Source of the DNA: Blasia pusilla
Taxonomy: Eukaryota; Marchantiophyta; Marchantiopsida; Blasiales
Direction of reading: 5' to 3'
NCBI GenBank assembly: GCA_050084515.1
Contig: CM114271.1
Span: 43,648,001-43,712,000 of the forward strand
Length of the DNA stretch: 64,000 bases
Shown here: positions 61,115 through 64,000 of the stretch, one piece after another
How positions within the stretch are numbered: position 1 is the stretch's first letter
How the letters are laid out: every line of letters begins with the position of its first letter
Position numbers and translations under genes: made by a program
Notes under the pieces: model-generated
Told to the model about the DNA's origin: nothing
Seen by the model: only the letters and a program-made list of their open reading frames with translations
The model's database searches: none

Positions 61115-63194
61115 ATGTCAAACTTGGAGATCGAGGGTGTGGTGTTGGTGGTGGGAGGCTCAGGTTACCTGGGTCTTCATCTGCTGCAATATCTCGCCAC
61201 GAACACCAAGTTTAAGCTCGCCTACACTTTCCACAAAAGCGAGTCGCCCCCTTCGCACGAGTTTCTTAAAGATATTCAAGCGTTTCGAGTGGATCTGCGC
61301 ACAGGTGCAGGTCTGGACAAGATTTCGTCAAGTCTGGGACCAGTAAGTATCCATTGTCCCCGGAAGAGTTGCCCCTCTTGCTCCCAAGATCAGCGTCTAT
61401 TCCCCTTTGTTGATGAAGTACGTTCCTGCTGTCCTGCTGTGTAGAGTCTCGCGATTTGTATTTACGCTCAGACAGGACTTCAAATCTAACTCGAACTGTC
61501 ATGGAAGAAGGGTCGTGTTCTTTCTTGGAGTTGAGAGTCTTGTGAGTCGCGCCTTCCTGTCCTCAACGAGTGTAGTTGACGCTTGTTTGAGAGGCCTTGG
61601 CAAGCTCTCATCCTTTTTCCTATTTTAGTCTTCCTGAATTTCCATCGTTGGATGGACGTCCGTTCATCTTGCGCGTGCATTCAAATTGCTCAACATAGCA
61701 GCTTTGTAAACCATTGTGCTCCCACTCACAGCAGACCGACGAGCTGACTCGAATGGAGTGTTTGGGGTGAAGCCCGCTGCTGTTGTAAACTGTGCAGCGC
61801 TCTCGATCCCTCGAGAATGTGAAGAGGATCCAAAACTGGCTCATTTGGTCAATGTTCCCAGATTTCTCATCAATTGGCTGAAATCGTTTGCTCACAACAA
61901 ACCTCTACTCATCCATCTTTCCACCGATCAAGGTACGTTCAGTTTCTCTTGGTAGTAGACGTGGATTACTTCTTGCTGAACTTCATTCCTTGTCTTCATT
62001 TGCATCTCTTTGAGTGAGAACTTCGCCAATTACCGTTCTATGTCTCATCCACAGTATTCGAGGGCACAAAGTCGTTCTACAAGGAAGAGGATGAAACGAA
62101 GCCTATCAACGCCTACGGTATCTCGAAAGTCGAAGCAGAGCGGCACATTAGAGCCAATTGGCCGAATTATGCCGTACTACGGAGCAGCATCATCTATGGG
62201 CCGCAGCCAATTGTTCCTGTGCAAAAATCGCTTCCTGTACAGGTTTGTCTCGTTTGTGTGGAACCTCTCTACAGCTCCCTCCAAGCTCTGCCTGCCTCTA
62301 GTCCTTCGTTTTCAGACGGACCGGGAAGTTCGTGCCGCTGCCTTGCTCTGCGTACTGAACTTTATGGTGTCCGATTCAGTGGATTGACAGCACTCTCGCG
62401 ACAGGCAAGAAGACAGACTTTTTTGAAGACGAGTTCAGATGCCCGGTCTACGTGGAGGATGTCGTCACGGTGATTTTGTTAGTTATTGCGAACTTAACTA
62501 CAGGTTCAAATTCACTTCCTCAACCTGCATCAGATGACAAGCACCTCTCATGTTATTTCCTCTGTGTACACTTTCCAGGTCATCGTACCGCTTTCTCATT
62601 CTTCTCCTGCATTGCCCGCGTTTTCGCGCCATACTATTGGTGGCCAGAAAATTCACAGTAAGAATTTTTAAGCTCAATTTGGATTTGTTTGGACAAGATT
62701 GAGTAAAGATTGTTATACTTACTTGGATACAGAGGGAGGGTTTGCGCAGCTTGTGCTCAATGTTGGCGGGCCAGAGCGGCTATCCCGAGCTGAGATGGCT
62801 GAGGTGGTAGCTCGAGTAAGAGGATACGACTTGTCATTAATAAATCATGTGAAAGCATCAACGGTACGTACTTCCGTAAATTCCATCTCTGCATATGTAC
62901 TCAGGGATATGGACTGCACATCTGTTATTCAATCTTTGATACACAATCAGTCTTCATCTCCATTTCATCGTGACAACTCATATAGATAAGTATAATCTTC
63001 CTCCGTTAATACTGACGGGGGTGATCACTTTGGATGATCTTCAGGTAAACCGAGGTGTTCACAGCCCACCTGACATATCTATGGATATTTCCAAATTGGT
63101 GTCGTTGTCTAAGATGAATATGACACGGTTTGCCGACGGTGTACGGCGAACTTTGGAAGTTAATAGCCCGGGGGAAAGCGGATTACAAGCATGA
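61115..63194 (+). CDS. RmlD/MAT2B-like NAD(P)-binding Rossmann-fold protein (6 exons)
   Basis: Exons 61115-61342, 61773-61932, 62055-62242, 62380-62503, 62733-62863 and 63045-63194 join in phase at GT-AG sites and give 326 residues. The dinucleotide-binding glycine motif is VVGGSGYLG (Gly14-Gly20). VVNCAALS and LLIHLSTDQVFEG follow. The short-chain dehydrogenase pair is Tyr150/Lys154 in YGISK. RSSIIYGP, RCPVYVEDVV and LNVGGPERLSRAEMAE match the RmlD/extended-SDR family, whose members include dTDP-4-dehydrorhamnose reductase and the regulatory beta subunit of methionine adenosyltransferase. Plants have one such protein of unclear substrate. ATG 61,115 is chosen because the family similarity begins just after it. 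Confidence 0.92.
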
Positions 63195-64000
63195 GAAATG
63201 CTTTCCTTTCCAAGGTTCACATTTACTCTGATGGGGTTCTGGTACCGTATAACACAGAATTTGTCCTGATATCTACTGTCACATTCACTCTTCTGTTCCT
63301 TTTTATCGTTTTGGGTGGCAGGAAATATGTGGAACTGGTGCATCTGATTTAAATGTTCATATATCTGGATGTTCGTGTAGCAATTTGACCGTCTCCTGTG
63401 TATGGTAAACTATCAAGAGATCTGTTAGTGTTCCGAGTATGGCAATCATAACGTCTATTCGCTGTAAGTTCCAGTTCTTCATTCGAAGTAATGATTTGTG
63501 TTGGGCTACGGAAGTTAAGATCCAAAGTAGAGAAACCCAAAGTATTGAGATTAAATAGAACTTTGCAGAGGTTGTTGGGTAAACTCGTTCCACCCAAGAG
63601 CTCCAAAGCTTGTGCATCGAGCAGTTTACTTTGACAGCGCAAGCTCTCCTCAATTTGTTATGCAAAAACATAATATACATTTTGAAGTTTGTCACATGAG
63701 GAATGACTGCCAAGAAGCTGAGAAAAGCAACGAAACGGTGCTTGGTCCTTCCCTTCAATTCAAAGCAACGAGCTTTTTCCAATCGACCAAAGAGTCGGGT
63801 TCAATGTCTGCGAAGTTCGAGGTCTCGCGCAACTTCTGCCCTCTTATCAAATATTTTTTCTGAAAAGATCTCCGGGGACATAGTATGCGATGGCCTGCCC
63901 TCCTGAGGTGTTTTTGAGATAGTTCTTCTTGAACCAGATTCAGGAAATTCCTTCAGGCCATGAAATCGCCGTTCTGAAGTAATCGTGAATCCACCATCGG
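63195..64000. other. 3' flank; nothing recognised
   Basis: It should contain the 3' untranslated region of the preceding gene. Minus-strand frames at 63,349-63,782 have no motif I recognise. Confidence 0.45.

Overview
The window is nuclear DNA of a green plant. Evidence: genes split by many GT-AG introns, a chloroplast-targeted 3-isopropylmalate dehydrogenase, plant-type TTTAGGG telomeric repeats, and plant-style Ty1/copia, Ty3/gypsy, Helitron and CACTA-like repeats. I cannot name the species. A non-seed land plant (bryophyte or lycophyte) fits the intron sizes and element types, but that is a guess.

Layout. 1-158 is the edge of an LTR. 2784-7973 (minus) is a complete 10-exon isopropylmalate dehydrogenase gene. 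8-12.2 kb is AT-rich intergenic DNA with a CACTA-like terminus. 12.19-35.31 kb is a nested retrotransposon cluster. In it, two decayed Ty3/gypsy elements of one family lie head to head: copy A on minus (12,190-24,963) and copy B on plus (25,558-35,310). Copy A is broken by a copia element (14,812-19,547). Copy B carries a solo LTR of a third family and a telomeric-repeat patch. 37.46-38.14 kb is an intronless PAP2 lipid/polyprenyl phosphatase gene. 39.38-52.97 kb (minus) is a complete 24-exon DNA topoisomerase 3-alpha gene whose introns hold repeats. 53.68-54.2 kb is a Helitron helicase tail ending at a Helitron 3' terminus. 54.7-58.6 kb holds two inverted copies of another LTR. 59.77-60.34 kb is a MITE-like inverted repeat, followed at once by a lone 5S rRNA gene (60,349-60,467). 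61.1-63.2 kb is a 6-exon RmlD/MAT2B-like Rossmann-fold gene.

The main discovery candidate is the gypsy family. Both copies encode, between protease and reverse transcriptase, a C5-cytosine DNA methyltransferase domain. Its motifs run I, IV, VI, VIII, X, the DNMT3-like order rather than the permuted DRM order. Copy A also encodes a C4HC3 PHD finger after the integrase. The inferred polyprotein is Gag - protease - DNMT - RT - RNase H - integrase - PHD, that is, a chromatin 'writer' and a candidate 'reader' in one retroelement. Both copies are pseudogenes, with stops that are largely TAG.

The four host genes (leucine biosynthesis, lipid phosphate metabolism, recombination-intermediate dissolution, NAD(P)-dependent reductase-like) are unrelated housekeeping genes. 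The repeats fill the space between them and parts of the TOP3A introns.
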